64,000 nt of DNA from Polynucleobacter campilacus. Its GTDB lineage: Bacteria; Pseudomonadota; Gammaproteobacteria; Burkholderiales; Burkholderiaceae. Below, piece by piece: positions 1 to 11,103 of the stretch. The notes under the pieces are model-generated. The model worked only from the letters and a program-made list of their open reading frames with translations. It had not been told where the DNA came from and searched no databases. Every line of letters starts with the position of its first letter. Positions within the stretch are counted from its first letter, which is position 1. Position numbers and translations under genes: made by a program. The stretch lies in NCBI RefSeq assembly GCF_002206625.1, contig NZ_NGUP01000003.1:766968-830967 (forward strand), given 5' to 3'.

Positions 1-387
1 ACCTTAGAGGCCGCTCGAGGCGCCTTCCCAGATCGCCGTTTGGTATTAGCGTTTCAGCCACATCGCTTTACTAGAACACGAGATTGTTTCGGAGAGTTTG
101 TTCAGGTCCTCAGAAATTTTGACGCCTTAGTATTGACTGAGGTTTATCCGGCCGGAGAAGCAAAAATTCCAGGTGCGGATGGCAAGAGTTTGATGAAGGC
201 GGTACTTGCAGAAGAGAAGATTGCAAAGCGCTCCTTAAATTCTGCCGCTGTAGTGTTTGCGGCCAATATTACTGAGATGCCAGAAAAGTTATCTCAGGTG
301 TTAAAAGACGGCGATGTCTTAATTACGATGGGCGCTGGATCAATTTCAGCGTTGCCACATACCTTGGCGGAGGCAAAGAGTGTCTAA
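1..387 (+). CDS. murC: UDP-N-acetylmuramate--L-alanine ligase, C-terminal part (5' truncated by window)
   Basis: MurC adds L-alanine to UDP-MurNAc in cytoplasmic peptidoglycan precursor synthesis. Only the last ~128 codons are in the window. The frame is open from base 1 and reads through the [11 protein letters not shown] motif typical of the C-terminal Mur ligase domain, then GADGKSL and the closing GAGSIS segment. The stop overlaps the GTG start of ddlB by 8 bases, as expected in the dcw cluster (murC-ddlB-ftsQ-ftsA-ftsZ). The closest alternative, Mpl, is present separately at 44463-45860, which supports MurC here. Confidence 0.95.
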   Translation, partial: TLEAARGAFPDRRLVLAFQPHRFTRTRDCFGEFVQVLRNFDALVLTEVYPAGEAKIPGADGKSLMKAVLAEEKIAKRSLNSAAVVFAANITEMPEKLSQVLKDGDVLITMGAGSISALPHTLAEAKSV

Positions 388-1393
388 GTTAGATACAGGC
401 CTTGGCGCGTGGGGTGATCGCGTGAAGTCTCAGCTATCCAAGTTGGATGTCAAATCACTTGGCCGCGTTGGAGTGCTATTAGGTGGGCGTTCTGGTGAGC
501 GAGAAATTTCACTGATGTCAGGTAATGGTGTTTTGGAGGCTTTACGTTCTAAGGGTGTTGACGCCCACGCTTTTGATCCAGGCCTAAGATGCCCAACAGA
601 ACTAGTAAAAGAAAAATTTGATCGTGTATTCATCTCTTTGCATGGTCGCTATGGTGAAGATGGAACAATCCAAGGTTTATTAGACTTATTGAATCTGCCT
701 TATACCGGTAGCGGTGTATTGGCTTCTGCTTTATCAATTGACAAGATTGCAACTAAACAAATTTGGTTAAGCAATGGTTTATCAACTCCAGAGTTTGAAG
801 AGCTCACTGTAGATAGCGACTGGAATGCAGTCGTTAAAAAATTAGGGCTGCCCTTAATTGTGAAGCCAGCACATGAAGGCTCTTCACTTGGCTTAACTAA
901 GGTGAAGTCTGTAGATGAATTACCGGCCGCCTACGAACTTGCTGCAGGATTAGATAAAAAAGTGATTGCTGAGACTTATATTGTGGGTGATGAGTTAACG
1001 TGCCCATTGGTTGGTCAGGGCAACACAGCAGAAGTATTGCCGGTGATTAAAATTATTCCGCCGCAAGCCAATTACGACTTTCATCACAAGTATTTCTCAA
1101 ATGAAACCCAATACTTGTGCCCCACTGGGCTTGCTCCTGAGGTCAATGAGTGCGTTCAAGCATTAGCTTTGGCTGCCTATAGAACTTTGGGTTGCCGCAC
1201 ATGGGGCCGTGCTGATGTGATGCTAGATCAAAAAACTGGTAAACCTTATTTACTGGAGATGAATACCTCACCAGGCATGACTTCACATTCCTTGGTGCCA
1301 ATGGCAGCCAAAGCTGCTGGTGTTAGTTATGCAGACTTAGTCTTGTGGTTGCTCAATCAAACTATGCAACAAAAAGAGGGTACTACTGCATGA
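380..1393 (+). CDS. ddlB: D-alanine--D-alanine ligase
   Basis: Cytoplasmic ATP-grasp enzyme joining two D-alanines for the peptidoglycan pentapeptide. The 337-residue frame has the N-terminal [11 protein letters not shown] motif, the ATP-grasp loop [10 protein letters not shown] and the C-terminal metal-binding [11 protein letters not shown]. It starts at GTG 380, overlapping the murC stop; an in-frame GTG at 422 would remove 14 residues. There are about 28 residues before the conserved core, more than in E. coli DdlB, so the exact start is uncertain. The stop overlaps the ftsQ start as ATGA at 1390-1393, implying translational coupling. Confidence 0.95.
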   Translation: MSKLDTGLGAWGDRVKSQLSKLDVKSLGRVGVLLGGRSGEREISLMSGNGVLEALRSKGVDAHAFDPGLRCPTELVKEKFDRVFISLHGRYGEDGTIQGLLDLLNLPYTGSGVLASALSIDKIATKQIWLSNGLSTPEFEELTVDSDWNAVVKKLGLPLIVKPAHEGSSLGLTKVKSVDELPAAYELAAGLDKKVIAETYIVGDELTCPLVGQGNTAEVLPVIKIIPPQANYDFHHKYFSNETQYLCPTGLAPEVNECVQALALAAYRTLGCRTWGRADVMLDQKTGKPYLLEMNTSPGMTSHSLVPMAAKAAGVSYADLVLWLLNQTMQQKEGTTA

Positions 1394-2247
1394 GTACGCT
1401 TTTAGACCGATTCGGAGAGATCTTCTCTGCCATCATGTCTCCCCTTTGGAATCATCCTGAGCGGATGCAAAAGCTTAGCCGTTTCTTGATACGCTGCCTC
1501 ATCGTGATAGTTGTAGTTGGGGCTCTGATTTGGTTAAGCCAGAGACCTGTCTTTACTTTGAAGCAAATTCAGGTGGAGCCTGTTGCTGGACAAACACTTC
1601 AGCATATTAATAAATCTCTCGTGAAGCGTCAGGTAATCGAAACCGTGCAAGGTAATTTCTTTAGCGTACGTTTAGAAGATGTGAAACGGGGTTTTGAGAG
1701 CATGCCTTGGGTGCGACACGCTAATGTCCGTCGAGTTTGGCCTAATGGATTGATTGTCAATATTGAAGAGCAAAAGCCATTTGCTATTTGGGGCGGAGAA
1801 GGTAGCAACACTTTAATGAATTCATATGGTGAGCTGTTTGCTGGTCGTGTTTCTGAGATTGTGGATGACAAACGCCTTCTGGATTTTTCAGGCCCAGATG
1901 ATGCTGGTAAGGAGGTGATGAGTCTTTATGAAAAAGCCAATAACTGGTTTAAACCTTGGAATGCTGAAGTTGTCAGTCTAGCGTTAACTGAGCGTTACGC
2001 CTGGCACGTCAAGTTGTCCAATGGAATCAAAGTGGAGTTTGGACGCGATGAAGAGAGCTCTGATAAGAATTTAACTGAGGAACGGATTGCCCGCCTATTT
2101 AAGTACTGGCCTCAAGTGCAGGAGAAATGGGCAAATCGAATTGATGCTGTAGATCTGCGTTATGCAAATGGTTTCGCTGTACATCTTGCTTCTGGAAGCA
2201 TGAAAAGGAATGAAGTGGATGGAAAAAAAAGTGAGTTGAAGCAATGA
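1390..2247 (+). CDS. ftsQ: Cell division protein FtsQ
   Basis: Bitopic inner-membrane divisome protein linking early and late division proteins. The 285-residue product has a short cytoplasmic N-terminus, one membrane segment (roughly residues 30-52), then a POTRA-like region beginning [10 protein letters not shown] and the periplasmic beta domain with [20 protein letters not shown] chose ATG 1390 because it overlaps the ddlB stop (ATGA); an upstream in-frame TTG would lie inside ddlB. It is followed after 9 bases by ftsA with a GAGGAA ribosome site. Confidence 0.95.
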   Translation: MSTLLDRFGEIFSAIMSPLWNHPERMQKLSRFLIRCLIVIVVVGALIWLSQRPVFTLKQIQVEPVAGQTLQHINKSLVKRQVIETVQGNFFSVRLEDVKRGFESMPWVRHANVRRVWPNGLIVNIEEQKPFAIWGGEGSNTLMNSYGELFAGRVSEIVDDKRLLDFSGPDDAGKEVMSLYEKANNWFKPWNAEVVSLALTERYAWHVKLSNGIKVEFGRDEESSDKNLTEERIARLFKYWPQVQEKWANRIDAVDLRYANGFAVHLASGSMKRNEVDGKKSELKQ

Positions 2248-2256
2248 GGAATGTGA

Positions 2257-3486
2257 ATGAGTAAAGATAATCGCGACCTGTTGGTAGGTTTAGACATAGG
2301 AACTTCCAAGGTGGTTGCCTTGGTAGCGGAGTTAACTCCTGATGGCCAATTCAATGTTGTTGGTGTGGGTCAAACTCCATCTAAGGGTTTAAAAAAGGGT
2401 GTCGTCGTCAATATTGAAGCAACAGTACAGTCGATTCAGAAGGCGCTAGAAGAGGCTGAAGTGATGGCTGACCGACAGATTGTTCAAGTCTTTACGGGCA
2501 TTGCTGGAAACCACATTGTGAGCTTTAACTCGAGTGGCATGGTTGCTATACGTGATAAAGAAGTGGGTGCCGGTGATGTTGAGCGTGTTCTAGAAACTGC
2601 TAAGGCGATCAATATCCCAACAGATCAGCAAATTTTGCATATCCTGGTTCAAGAATTCATTATCGATGGCCAAGAAGATGTACGAGAGCCCATTGGTATG
2701 AGTGGTTTACGTTTAGAAGTGAAGGTTCATATCGTGACTGGCGCTGTCAGCGCGGCACAAAATATTGTGAAATGCGTGCGCCGTTGCGGTCTAGAAGTCA
2801 ACGACTTAATTTTGCAGCCCTTAGCATCAAGCTTAGCCGTCCTCACTGACGATGAAAAAGAACTTGGTGTTGTTTTGGTTGATATTGGTGGGGGCACAAC
2901 AGATATCGCCATTTATTTCCAGGGATCAATTCGTCATACAGCAGTGATTCCAATTGCAGGCGATCAAATTACTAACGATATTGCAATGGCATTGCGGACG
3001 CCCACGATTGATGCGGAAGATTTGAAAATCGCACATGGAATTGCACGCCAGGAAATGGCTGATTCAGATGCCATGATTGATGTACCTGGGGTGGGAGATC
3101 GTGAGCCACGTCCAATGTCTAAGCAAGCACTTGCCGCTGTGATTGAGCCACGCGTTGAAGAGCTCTTTACTTTGGTGAGGGGTGTAGTCCGTGATTCTGG
3201 GTATGAAGATATGGTTTCTTCCGGAATTGTGCTCACTGGCGGTACTTCACTAATGCCGGGCATGGTTGAACTGGCTGAGCAAGTCTTTTTGAGACAAGCT
3301 CGAATTGGTACGCCTGAATACCGTGGTCACTTACATGAAGTTCTTCGTAGCCCCAGATACGCTACCAGCATTGGTTTACTCATGGAAGGCCAAGCGCAAT
3401 TTTTGCGTGGTCGTCGTGTTTCTCAATCAGGCGCGTTGCAAGGAGTGATGTCGCGCATGAAGGAATGGTTTGCAGGAAATTTTTAA
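2257..3486 (+). CDS. ftsA: Cell division protein FtsA
   Basis: Actin-fold ATPase that anchors FtsZ to the inner membrane. The 409-residue product shows the phosphate-1 motif GLDIGTSKVVALV, the SHS2-type insertion, phosphate-2 VDIGGGTTDIAI and the adenosine motif VLTGGTSLMPG. The C-terminus ends in an amphipathic stretch (MSRMKEWFAGNF) expected for membrane targeting. The start ATG 2257 is preceded by GAGGAA. It lies between ftsQ and ftsZ in the canonical order. Confidence 0.97.
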   Translation: MSKDNRDLLVGLDIGTSKVVALVAELTPDGQFNVVGVGQTPSKGLKKGVVVNIEATVQSIQKALEEAEVMADRQIVQVFTGIAGNHIVSFNSSGMVAIRDKEVGAGDVERVLETAKAINIPTDQQILHILVQEFIIDGQEDVREPIGMSGLRLEVKVHIVTGAVSAAQNIVKCVRRCGLEVNDLILQPLASSLAVLTDDEKELGVVLVDIGGGTTDIAIYFQGSIRHTAVIPIAGDQITNDIAMALRTPTIDAEDLKIAHGIARQEMADSDAMIDVPGVGDREPRPMSKQALAAVIEPRVEELFTLVRGVVRDSGYEDMVSSGIVLTGGTSLMPGMVELAEQVFLRQARIGTPEYRGHLHEVLRSPRYATSIGLLMEGQAQFLRGRRVSQSGALQGVMSRMKEWFAGNF

Positions 3487-3535
3487 GCTTTTTTCGTCGT
3501 CGTCAATGCAGTAAGTTATTTACCTAGGAGGGTAT

Positions 3536-4876
3536 ATGGAATTTGAAATGTTAGATCAAGATACAGCCGGCAAAACCATTATTAAAGTGGTTGGAGTCGG
3601 TGGAGCTGGTGGCAATGCTGTCCAGCATATGATTCGTCGTGGTGTGAGTGGCGTAGAGTTCATTTGCATGAACACCGATGCTGGCGCCTTACAGCATTCT
3701 GAGGCATCTGTGAATTTGCAACTGGGCTCTAGCGGATTAGGTGCTGGTGCAAAACCCGAAATTGGCGCGGCTTCTGCAGAAGAGGCGCGTGCTCGTATCG
3801 CAGATACTTTGCAGGGTGCCCACATGGTGTTCATCACTGCGGGTATGGGTGGTGGTACCGGTACTGGCGCAGCCCCAATCGTTGCTCAAGTGGCAAAAGA
3901 AATGGGTATTTTGACTGTGGGTGTTATCAGCAAACCATTTGATTTTGAGGGCGTAAAGCGCTTAAAAGTTGCAGAGAATGGTGCTGCAGAGCTTGAGTCT
4001 TATGTTGATTCATTGATTGTTGTACTTAATGAAAAACTCTTTGAAGTGATGGGTGAAGATGCTGAATTTGATAAAGCCTTTGCTTGTGCTGATGATGTAT
4101 TGCACAACGCGGTCTCTGGTATTGCAGAAATCATCAATGTTCAAGGTTTGATCAACGTTGACTTTGAAGATGTGAAGACTGTGATGGGCGAGCAAGGTAA
4201 AGCTATGATGGGTACAGCAACCGTTTCTGGTATGGATCGTGCTCGTTTGGCTGCTGAAGCCGCAGTTGCATCTCCGCTGCTAGAGGGTGTTGATTTATCT
4301 GGAGCACGTGGCGTATTAGTGAATATTACTGCTAACCGTTCATTGAAATTATCTGAAACCCGCGAAGTCATGGCCGCTATTCGTGGCTATGCTGCTGATG
4401 ATGCAACTGTAATCTTCGGCACTGTGTATGACGAAAGCTTGGGTGATGCATTGCGCGTGACTGTAGTTGCTACTGGCCTGAATAATCCTCAAGCTCGTCA
4501 CAACCATCAGCCAGAAGTAGTGTGGAGACAGGCTACTGGTACTAGTGATGCAATGCCAACAATGGCTGACCTGAACACTTTTGCTCCTACTAGCGCTTCT
4601 GCTGCTATGAGCAAGGTGGGCTTAGATTCTGCCATGACTGCCATTGCAGGCATGGCCTCGACTAGTTCTGGTATTGCTCCATCAATGGCAGCACCCGCAG
4701 CTACTAGTGGCGTTGATTACAGTCAATATGATTTACCGCGGGTATTCCGTAGCTCCCGTGAGGCTTCTCCCGCACCGACTTTAGGTGCGGATAGCTCTCC
4801 TCAGGCTAAATCCATGTTGGACAAGGGGGCTGATTACTATGAAATTCCAGCCTTTTTACGTAAACAAGCAGACTAA
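3536..4876 (+). CDS. ftsZ: Cell division protein FtsZ
   Basis: Tubulin-like GTPase that forms the Z-ring. The 446-residue product has the GTP-binding signature GGGTGTG around residues 105-111, the T7 synergy loop NVDFED (residues 207-212), a long Ala/Ser/Met-rich linker, and the conserved C-terminal peptide [10 protein letters not shown] that binds FtsA and ZapD. The start ATG 3536 follows an AGGAGGG ribosome site; an in-frame ATG at 3548 is possible, but MEFEMLDQ is the usual betaproteobacterial start. ZapD, an FtsZ-bundling partner, is encoded at 12389-13141. Confidence 0.98.
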   Translation: MEFEMLDQDTAGKTIIKVVGVGGAGGNAVQHMIRRGVSGVEFICMNTDAGALQHSEASVNLQLGSSGLGAGAKPEIGAASAEEARARIADTLQGAHMVFITAGMGGGTGTGAAPIVAQVAKEMGILTVGVISKPFDFEGVKRLKVAENGAAELESYVDSLIVVLNEKLFEVMGEDAEFDKAFACADDVLHNAVSGIAEIINVQGLINVDFEDVKTVMGEQGKAMMGTATVSGMDRARLAAEAAVASPLLEGVDLSGARGVLVNITANRSLKLSETREVMAAIRGYAADDATVIFGTVYDESLGDALRVTVVATGLNNPQARHNHQPEVVWRQATGTSDAMPTMADLNTFAPTSASAAMSKVGLDSAMTAIAGMASTSSGIAPSMAAPAATSGVDYSQYDLPRVFRSSREASPAPTLGADSSPQAKSMLDKGADYYEIPAFLRKQAD

Positions 4877-4890
4877 CTAAACCTCAATAC

Positions 4891-4982
4891 AATAGGTAAT
4901 TGCGAAATGCCAGCGCGGCGACCCTCCGGACGACGAATCCTGCGCTTGCGTTGGCATATTTACTAACAATTACTTATTGGAG
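4891..4982 (+). promoter_or_regulatory. Two-tier hairpin leader abutting the peroxiredoxin ribosome site
   Basis: Between ftsZ and the peroxiredoxin gene, bases 4891-4902 pair with 4967-4978 (12 bp, one G-U). Nested inside, 4907-4916 pair with 4948-4957 (10 bp, one G-U), and after a 1x2 internal loop 4918-4920 pair with 4943-4945. The apical loop (4921-4942) holds CTCC at 4924-4927, complementary to the GGAG ribosome site at 4979-4982 directly after the outer stem. No T-run follows, so this is not an ordinary intrinsic terminator. A role in controlling peroxiredoxin translation, or in processing the ftsZ transcript, is inference; I recognise no known riboswitch class. Confidence 0.6.
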
Positions 4983-4987
4983 ATGTC

Positions 4988-5488
4988 ATGATTACTGTTG
5001 GACAAAAATTACCAAACGCTACTCTTTATGAATTTTTTAATGAAGAGAGCGAAGGCTGCTCCTTAGGGCCAAATGCCTTTGAAGTTGAGAAGCTTGTCGC
5101 TGGCAAAAAAATTGTGATCTTTGCATTGCCTGGCGCATTTACGCCAACCTGCTCTGCAAAGCATGTGCCTGGATATGTTGAGCACTATGATGCGATTAAA
5201 GCAAAAGGTGTTGATGAGATCTGGTGTATTTCTGTGAATGATCCTTTTGTTATGGGAGCTTGGGGCCGCGATCAAAAAGTTGGTAAAAAGATTCGTATGA
5301 TGGGCGATGGCAGTGCCGAGTTCACTAAAAAGATGGGTATAGAGCTAGACCTTACTGCTCGTGGTTTAGGCGTTCGCTCAGATCGTTATGCCATGATTGT
5401 TGAGGACGGAGTAGTGAAATCTCTAGATCGCGAAGCTCCTGGTAAGTTTGAGGTTAGTGACGCTGCTTCTATTTTGAAAAAACTGTAA
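4988..5488 (+). CDS. Peroxiredoxin, Prx5-like (AhpC/TSA-redoxin family)
   Basis: Thiol peroxidase reducing H2O2 and organic peroxides. The 166-residue product carries the family motif LPGAFTPTCS with the peroxidatic cysteine at residue 55 and the downstream Prx5 features VNDPFVMGAWG and GVRSDRYAMIVEDG. Other cysteines are C24 and C80, so the resolving thiol is not obvious from sequence; glutathione or glutaredoxin may reduce it, but there is no fused glutaredoxin domain. It is a stand-alone gene between ftsZ and lpxC, with a structured leader and GGAG upstream of ATG 4988. Confidence 0.9.
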   Translation: MITVGQKLPNATLYEFFNEESEGCSLGPNAFEVEKLVAGKKIVIFALPGAFTPTCSAKHVPGYVEHYDAIKAKGVDEIWCISVNDPFVMGAWGRDQKVGKKIRMMGDGSAEFTKKMGIELDLTARGLGVRSDRYAMIVEDGVVKSLDREAPGKFEVSDAASILKKL

Positions 5489-5536
5489 TTTGTTTTAAGT
5501 CATTAGCTATAACCCCCTGAATTTAGAAATTTCACC

Positions 5537-6451
5537 ATGATGAAACAAAGAACCATTGCTACTCCAGTAAAGACTGTAGGCATTGGTTTGCATTCTGGCC
5601 GCAAGGTGACTATTTCTATTAAGCCTGCACCGGCAAATTCAGGGGTTCAGTTTGTGCGTGTTGATACTGCCGAGCAGTCGGTAGTTCCTGCAACTGCCTT
5701 AGCTGTTTGTGATACCAGGCTTGCATCAGTTATTCAGAAGGATGGCGTGCGCGTCTCAACTGTCGAGCATTTGCTATCTGCCTGTGCTGGCCTTGGTTTA
5801 GATAATCTATTGATAGAGCTTGATGATGAAGAAGTACCTATCATGGATGGTAGTGCTGCTTCATTCTTATTTTTAATTGAATCAGCTGGAATTGTGGAGC
5901 AAGATGTACCACGTCAGTATGTCGTGATTAAGAAACCTGTTGAAGTGCGGGAGGGCGATAAGCTTGCACGCTTAGAGCCTTTCTTTGGATTTAAGTTAGA
6001 TTTCACAATCGACTTTAAACACCCAGCAGTTGATAAAACTGGCCAACGTTTTATTGTAGATTTTGCAGAGCACGCCTACCGTAGTGAAATTGGTCGCGCA
6101 CGTACTTTTGGTTTTGCCCATGAAGTAGAGGCCCTGCGTGAGATGGGCCTAGCTCGCGGCGGTAGTTTGGATAATGCGATTGTTTTAGATGAGCACCGCA
6201 TCTTGAATAACGAAGAGTTGCGTTATGAAGATGAGTTTGTACGTCACAAAATTTTAGATGCGATTGGGGATCTATATTTAGTTGGTCACCCTATTGTGGG
6301 TGCTTATGTAGCCGAGAAATCAGGCCATGCTCTGAATAACGCCCTGTTGCGTAAGCTTTTAGAAGACCCAAGTTCCTATACCATCGAGTCTTTCTCAGAA
6401 GCCAAGGCTCCAGCAGCCTATTCTCAAGAGAGTCAACCCCTCTTTTTCTAG
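5537..6451 (+). CDS. lpxC: UDP-3-O-acyl-N-acetylglucosamine deacetylase
   Basis: Zinc deacetylase catalysing the committed step of lipid A synthesis. The 304-residue length is typical. Visible motifs are [21 protein letters not shown] (zinc ligand H78), DGSAASF, and the C-terminal [14 protein letters not shown] that supplies the remaining zinc ligands. Two ATGs are adjacent (5537, 5540); I take the first. It ends the dcw-linked block, and the next gene (dciA) is convergent, 21 bases away. Confidence 0.97.
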   Translation: MMKQRTIATPVKTVGIGLHSGRKVTISIKPAPANSGVQFVRVDTAEQSVVPATALAVCDTRLASVIQKDGVRVSTVEHLLSACAGLGLDNLLIELDDEEVPIMDGSAASFLFLIESAGIVEQDVPRQYVVIKKPVEVREGDKLARLEPFFGFKLDFTIDFKHPAVDKTGQRFIVDFAEHAYRSEIGRARTFGFAHEVEALREMGLARGGSLDNAIVLDEHRILNNEELRYEDEFVRHKILDAIGDLYLVGHPIVGAYVAEKSGHALNNALLRKLLEDPSSYTIESFSEAKAPAAYSQESQPLFF

Positions 6452-6472
6452 GGCGGCCTAAAAATTATTTAG

Positions 6473-7012
6473 TTATTTAGATTTATTTTGTAGCAGGCGC
6501 TCAACCGCACTTCTTAGCTCAGATCCTGGTGGAAGTTTTTCTATTAGCTCTTGCAATGACTTTTTTGCCACAGCATTCAAGCCTCTAGGGGGGATATTTT
6601 TTGGGTTTTGTCTAAGTTTCACTTCCCAGTCTGGGGAAGTCGGCTTAACTTTGACTTTAATAGCCTTGCAATGAAGCCCAATTTTTCCTAACTCATTGAT
6701 TAAACTAGGTAAAACTTGCTGTAGACGGGTGCCGATACTGGCGCTACCAACCAGTAAAAAAAGCTCTTCTTGAGCCCCTGAGCGCCATCCAGCTTCAATT
6801 TTTGGGCTCAAGTGCCCCATATCTAGGGACTCCAAGGCCAGAAAGAGCTTAGCCTTTAGCTTGCTTAGATCCTCTGTTTTAGCCAGAATACTCCCAAGAC
6901 CATTGGATTCACGTAGGTATTCCATCCAGTCATGGGCAGAATGGTTACGAGGCGGTTTACGGGCAAGGTTCATAAAAAATGGGGTTGCGAGTGATAAACT
7001 CAAGGACTTCAT
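6473..7012 (-). CDS. dciA: DciA-type replicative helicase loader/regulator (DUF721)
   Basis: DUF721/DciA proteins interact with the DnaB helicase in bacteria lacking DnaC. The product shows the characteristic early [22 protein letters not shown] region and a central KH-like segment containing [20 protein letters not shown] chose ATG 7012 (179 residues); an in-frame TTG at 7021 would add three residues and an ATG at 6973 would shorten it by 13. It diverges from secA, as in many beta- and gammaproteobacteria. Only 15 bases separate the chosen start from the secA start, so the two genes share or overlap promoter sequence. Confidence 0.8.
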   Translation of the reverse strand: MKSLSLSLATPFFMNLARKPPRNHSAHDWMEYLRESNGLGSILAKTEDLSKLKAKLFLALESLDMGHLSPKIEAGWRSGAQEELFLLVGSASIGTRLQQVLPSLINELGKIGLHCKAIKVKVKPTSPDWEVKLRQNPKNIPPRGLNAVAKKSLQELIEKLPPGSELRSAVERLLQNKSK

Positions 7013-7027
7013 TTTATTCAATATCCC

Positions 7028-9793
7028 ATGGTAATCGGTCTTCTTAAAACCCTGGTCGGCAGTCGTAACGACCGCCTCTTAAAACAGTATCGCAAAGTCG
7101 TTGCCAAGGTTGCTGCTTTTGAAGCAAGCCTGCAATCTTTAGATGATGCTGCTCTTGCTGCTAAAACAGCCGAGTTCAAAACTCGTCTAGCTAGCGGAGA
7201 GACTTTAGAAGATATTTCTGCAGAAGCATTTGCAGTGGTTCGAGAGGCTAGTGTTCGCGTCATGAAGATGCGCCATTTCGATGCGCAGATTATGGGCGCC
7301 CTCGCTTTGCATCAAGGCAAGATTGCTGAGATGGGGACCGGTGAAGGAAAAACCTTAACGGCAACACTGCCAGTCTATTTAAATGCCTTAACTGGTAACG
7401 GCGTACATGTTGTGACGGTAAATGATTATTTGGCACAGCGTGATGCTGAATGGATGTCTGCCTTGTATAACTTCCTGGGTATGAAGGTCGGCGTCAATCT
7501 ATCTCAGATGGATCACAAGGCCAAGCAAGAAGCCTACGCAGCAGACATTACTTACGGTACTAATAACGAGTTTGGTTTTGACTATTTGCGCGACAACATG
7601 GTTCAGGACTTGGGTCAGCGCGTACAACGTGGTTTGGCGTATGCGATTGTTGATGAAGTTGACTCAATTCTGATTGATGAAGCGCGTACACCGCTGATTA
7701 TCTCTGGCCAGGCTGAAGATCACACTGATCTTTACATCAAAATCAATGCACTACCAGCTTACTTAGAGCGCCAAATTGGCGAAGAAAAGGCAGATGGTAC
7801 TGGCGTTGAGAAGCCTGGTGATTATTGGGTAGATGAAAAGACGCAGCAGGTCTATTTGACCGAACGGGGCCACGATAAAGCTGAAGAGATCTTGGTGCAG
7901 ATTGGCGCTTTAAATGATGGTGCGTCTTTGTACGCCCCACAAAATATTACCTTGATGCACCACGTTTATGCAGCATTGCGCGCACACTGTCTGTATTACC
8001 GAGATCAACATTATGTTGTGCAAAACAAAGAAGTCATTATTGTTGATGAGTTCACTGGTCGATTAATGCAGGGTCGCCGTTGGTCTGATGGTCTGCACCA
8101 AGCAGTTGAGGCGAAAGAGGGTGTCGCGATTCAGAATGAGAATCAGACGCTTGCCACGATTACTTTCCAAAATTACTTCCGCATGTATGGCAAGTTAGCT
8201 GGCATGACAGGTACTGCTGATACTGAAGCATATGAATTCAAAGAGATTTACAGCCTTGAAACAGTAGTCATTCCACCCAATAGAATTAGTCAGCGTAAAG
8301 ATCGTCAAGACCAAATCTTTAAGTCTTCTCGTGAACGTTATGACGCTGTCACTAAGGATATCGAGGATTGTTATGAGCGTGGTCAACCGGTACTGGTGGG
8401 CACTACCTCGATTGAGAACTCGGAGTTGATCGCGAAATTACTCGACCAACGTAAATTGCCGCACCAAGTTTTGAACGCCAAACAGCACGCACGTGAAGCG
8501 GAAATTATTGCGCAAGCGGGCCGTCCAAAAATGATCACCATTGCTACCAATATGGCTGGCCGTGGAACGGATATTGTGCTTGGTGGCAATGTAGGTAAGC
8601 AATCCGCTTTAATTGAAGCCGACTCTGCATTGTCTGATTCTGAAAAAGCAAGCAAGATTAAAGTACTTCAAGATGAGTGGCAAGGTCTGCATGATCATGT
8701 TCTTGCTGCTGGTGGCTTGCACATCATTGGTACAGAGCGTCACGAAAGCCGTCGTATTGATAATCAATTACGAGGCCGCTCCGGTCGTCAAGGCGACCCA
8801 GGTTCATCCCGCTTCTATCTTTCTTTGGACGATTCATTGTTGCGTATTTTTGCCGGGGATCGTTTGCGCTCTGTCATGGAGCGCTTGAAGATGCCTGATG
8901 GTGAGCCAATTGAAGCTGGCATGGTGACCCGCTCCATTGAGTCTGCACAGCGTAAGGTAGAAGGTCGTAACTTTGATATTCGTAAACAGCTATTAGAGTA
9001 TGACGACGTTGCGAATGATCAGCGTAAAGAGACATATCGCTTAAGAAATGAAGTTCTCGAAAGTAAAGATATTGGTGAATTAATTGCTAATTTGCGTGAA
9101 GATGTCTTACGCTCGATTTGCTCCCTCTATGTTCCTCTTGAGTCTATGGAAGAGCAGTGGGATTTAGTCGGACTTGAAAATGCATTAGCAAGCGACTGGG
9201 GTTTGACTATCGACTTACGTAATTGGGTTGATGGTGCTGAGACAGTAGATGATGCAGAGATTGTGGATCGTGTACTACAGGCTGCTAAAGAAACCTATGA
9301 TGAGAAGGTCGACCTGTCCGGCCGAGAGTCTTTCGCTGGATTTGAGCGCTCTGTTCTTCTCTATAGTCTTGACACCCATTGGCGCGAGCACTTGGCAGCC
9401 TTAGATCATTTACGTCAAGGTATTCATTTGCGCGGCTATGCTCAAAAAGATCCAAAACAAGAGTACCGTCGCGAAGCATTTGAGTTGTATGGCGAATTGC
9501 TGAGCGTGATCAAGAATGATGTTGTGAAAAACATCATGACTGTCAAGATTAGAAGTGCTAGTGAATTAGATCAAGCTGCTGAATCGATGAATGATGATTT
9601 AGCTAAATTGGCCGATGTTCAGTACCAACATGCTGATCCTGATAAAGAAGTGGCCGGCTCAACTGGGGATCGTGGTGATGCGATTGATATTTTGCCTGCG
9701 CCTGCGCGTACAGGACCAAAGATTGGTCGTAACGACCCCTGTACTTGCGGTAGCGGTAAAAAATATAAGAATTGCTGCGGCGCTTTAAGCTAG
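7028..9793 (+). CDS. secA: Protein translocase ATPase SecA
   Basis: Motor ATPase that pushes preproteins through SecYEG at the inner membrane. The 921-residue length is normal. Motifs include Walker A MGTGEGKT, the DEAD-box [29 protein letters not shown] and the helicase-[11 protein letters not shown]. The extreme C-terminus has a zinc-binding tail, [16 protein letters not shown], with four cysteines instead of the more common CxC...CH; this tail binds SecB and ribosomes. The start ATG 7028 has no strong ribosome site, and dciA begins on the opposite strand 16 bases upstream. A weak 5-bp hairpin at 9796-9811 follows without a T-run. Confidence 0.98.
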   Translation: MVIGLLKTLVGSRNDRLLKQYRKVVAKVAAFEASLQSLDDAALAAKTAEFKTRLASGETLEDISAEAFAVVREASVRVMKMRHFDAQIMGALALHQGKIAEMGTGEGKTLTATLPVYLNALTGNGVHVVTVNDYLAQRDAEWMSALYNFLGMKVGVNLSQMDHKAKQEAYAADITYGTNNEFGFDYLRDNMVQDLGQRVQRGLAYAIVDEVDSILIDEARTPLIISGQAEDHTDLYIKINALPAYLERQIGEEKADGTGVEKPGDYWVDEKTQQVYLTERGHDKAEEILVQIGALNDGASLYAPQNITLMHHVYAALRAHCLYYRDQHYVVQNKEVIIVDEFTGRLMQGRRWSDGLHQAVEAKEGVAIQNENQTLATITFQNYFRMYGKLAGMTGTADTEAYEFKEIYSLETVVIPPNRISQRKDRQDQIFKSSRERYDAVTKDIEDCYERGQPVLVGTTSIENSELIAKLLDQRKLPHQVLNAKQHAREAEIIAQAGRPKMITIATNMAGRGTDIVLGGNVGKQSALIEADSALSDSEKASKIKVLQDEWQGLHDHVLAAGGLHIIGTERHESRRIDNQLRGRSGRQGDPGSSRFYLSLDDSLLRIFAGDRLRSVMERLKMPDGEPIEAGMVTRSIESAQRKVEGRNFDIRKQLLEYDDVANDQRKETYRLRNEVLESKDIGELIANLREDVLRSICSLYVPLESMEEQWDLVGLENALASDWGLTIDLRNWVDGAETVDDAEIVDRVLQAAKETYDEKVDLSGRESFAGFERSVLLYSLDTHWREHLAALDHLRQGIHLRGYAQKDPKQEYRREAFELYGELLSVIKNDVVKNIMTVKIRSASELDQAAESMNDDLAKLADVQYQHADPDKEVAGSTGDRGDAIDILPAPARTGPKIGRNDPCTCGSGKKYKNCCGALS

Positions 9794-9853
9794 ATGCTCC
9801 TTAATAGGAGCTCCTTAGCGCCCTGTTAAACCCTCATCTACAATTGTCAGACT

Positions 9854-11089
9854 ATGACAGTTAATCTACCCCTCCCCCAAAAAGCTGATCTCAAGCCCGT
9901 TAAGGGCTTTGAGATGGGCATCGCTGAAGCTGGCATCAAGAAGGCAAATCGCAAAGATTTATTGGTAATGACCTTAGCCCCTGGAACTCAGGTTGCCGGC
10001 GTTTTTACCCTCAATCGCTTTTGCGCTGCTCCCGTACAGATTTGCCGTGAGCATTTAGTGCAAGAGGGTAGTAATGGAGAAATTCGTGCCTTAGTGGTCA
10101 ATACCGGTAATGCTAACGCTGGCACAGGTGAGTCAGGCATGAAGCATGCTCTAGAAACATGTGCCGCCCTAGCCCGGGAGCTCAAGATTAATCCAGAGCA
10201 AATTCTGCCATTTTCAACAGGGGTAATTCTGGAACCTTTACCAATTGAAAAAATCATCAGCGCTTTACCAAAAGCGGTTTCGAATTTGGGTGAAGATAAC
10301 TGGCTTGATGCTGCTCAGGCGATCATGACTACTGATACCCAGCCCAAGGCAACTTCAATGACAGTGTCAACACCAGCGGGGCCAGTAGTGATTACCGGTA
10401 TTTGTAAAGGCGCTGGGATGATTCATCCAAATATGGCGACCATGTTGGGCTTTATTGCAAGCGATGCAGGTTTTGCCCCAGGCTTATTAAGTAAGCTCAC
10501 TCGTGAAATTGCCGATCTTTCTTTTAATGCTATTACGATCGATGGCGATACCTCAACGAATGATTCATTCATTATTATTGCAACCGGTCAGTCTGCGGTA
10601 CAGATTCAATCGGTTACAGATCCAAGTTATGCAGTGGTACGTGATGCCTTGATTGCACTCGCTAGAAAGTTAGCGCAAATGATTGTGCGTGATGGCGAAG
10701 GCGCTACGAAATTCATCACCATTGAAGTTCTTGGAGGCAAGACTGCAGAGGAGTGCCGTTTAGTTGCAAAGGCTGTCGCTCACTCACCTTTAGTAAAAAC
10801 CGCTTTCTTTGCAAGCGATCCAAATTTGGGTCGTATTTTAGCGGCGATTGGTTATGCAGGTATTTCCGATTTAGATGTGAGTCACGTCCAGATGTGGCTT
10901 GGTGATGTTTGGGTTGCTAAAGATGGCGGCCGTAACCCAAGCTATCAAGAGGCCGATGGCCAGAGAGTGATGCAGGCTCAAGAGATTACTGTCAAGATTG
11001 ATTTAGGGCGTGGTAATGCCACCCAAACGATGTGGACGTGTGACTTATCCCATGAATACGTTTCAATTAACGCTGACTACCGCTCTTAG
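9854..11089 (+). CDS. argJ: Bifunctional glutamate N-acetyltransferase / amino-acid acetyltransferase
   Basis: ArgJ recycles acetyl groups in cyclic arginine synthesis (ornithine acetyltransferase, often also glutamate N-acetyltransferase). The 411-residue product has the self-cleavage region [14 protein letters not shown], where the chain is cut before the catalytic threonine, and the NTGNANAGTG and [10 protein letters not shown] motifs. It ends with [13 protein letters not shown], the normal C-terminus. It is followed after 14 bases by the DUF815 ATPase and a NUDIX gene, a common betaproteobacterial order. Confidence 0.96.
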   Translation: MTVNLPLPQKADLKPVKGFEMGIAEAGIKKANRKDLLVMTLAPGTQVAGVFTLNRFCAAPVQICREHLVQEGSNGEIRALVVNTGNANAGTGESGMKHALETCAALARELKINPEQILPFSTGVILEPLPIEKIISALPKAVSNLGEDNWLDAAQAIMTTDTQPKATSMTVSTPAGPVVITGICKGAGMIHPNMATMLGFIASDAGFAPGLLSKLTREIADLSFNAITIDGDTSTNDSFIIIATGQSAVQIQSVTDPSYAVVRDALIALARKLAQMIVRDGEGATKFITIEVLGGKTAEECRLVAKAVAHSPLVKTAFFASDPNLGRILAAIGYAGISDLDVSHVQMWLGDVWVAKDGGRNPSYQEADGQRVMQAQEITVKIDLGRGNATQTMWTCDLSHEYVSINADYRS

Positions 11090-11103
11090 AAGTTTAGAAA
11101 AAT

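Noticed and set aside
9796..9811. Hairpin after secA
   Set aside because: Only five pairs and no T-run; too weak to call a terminator.
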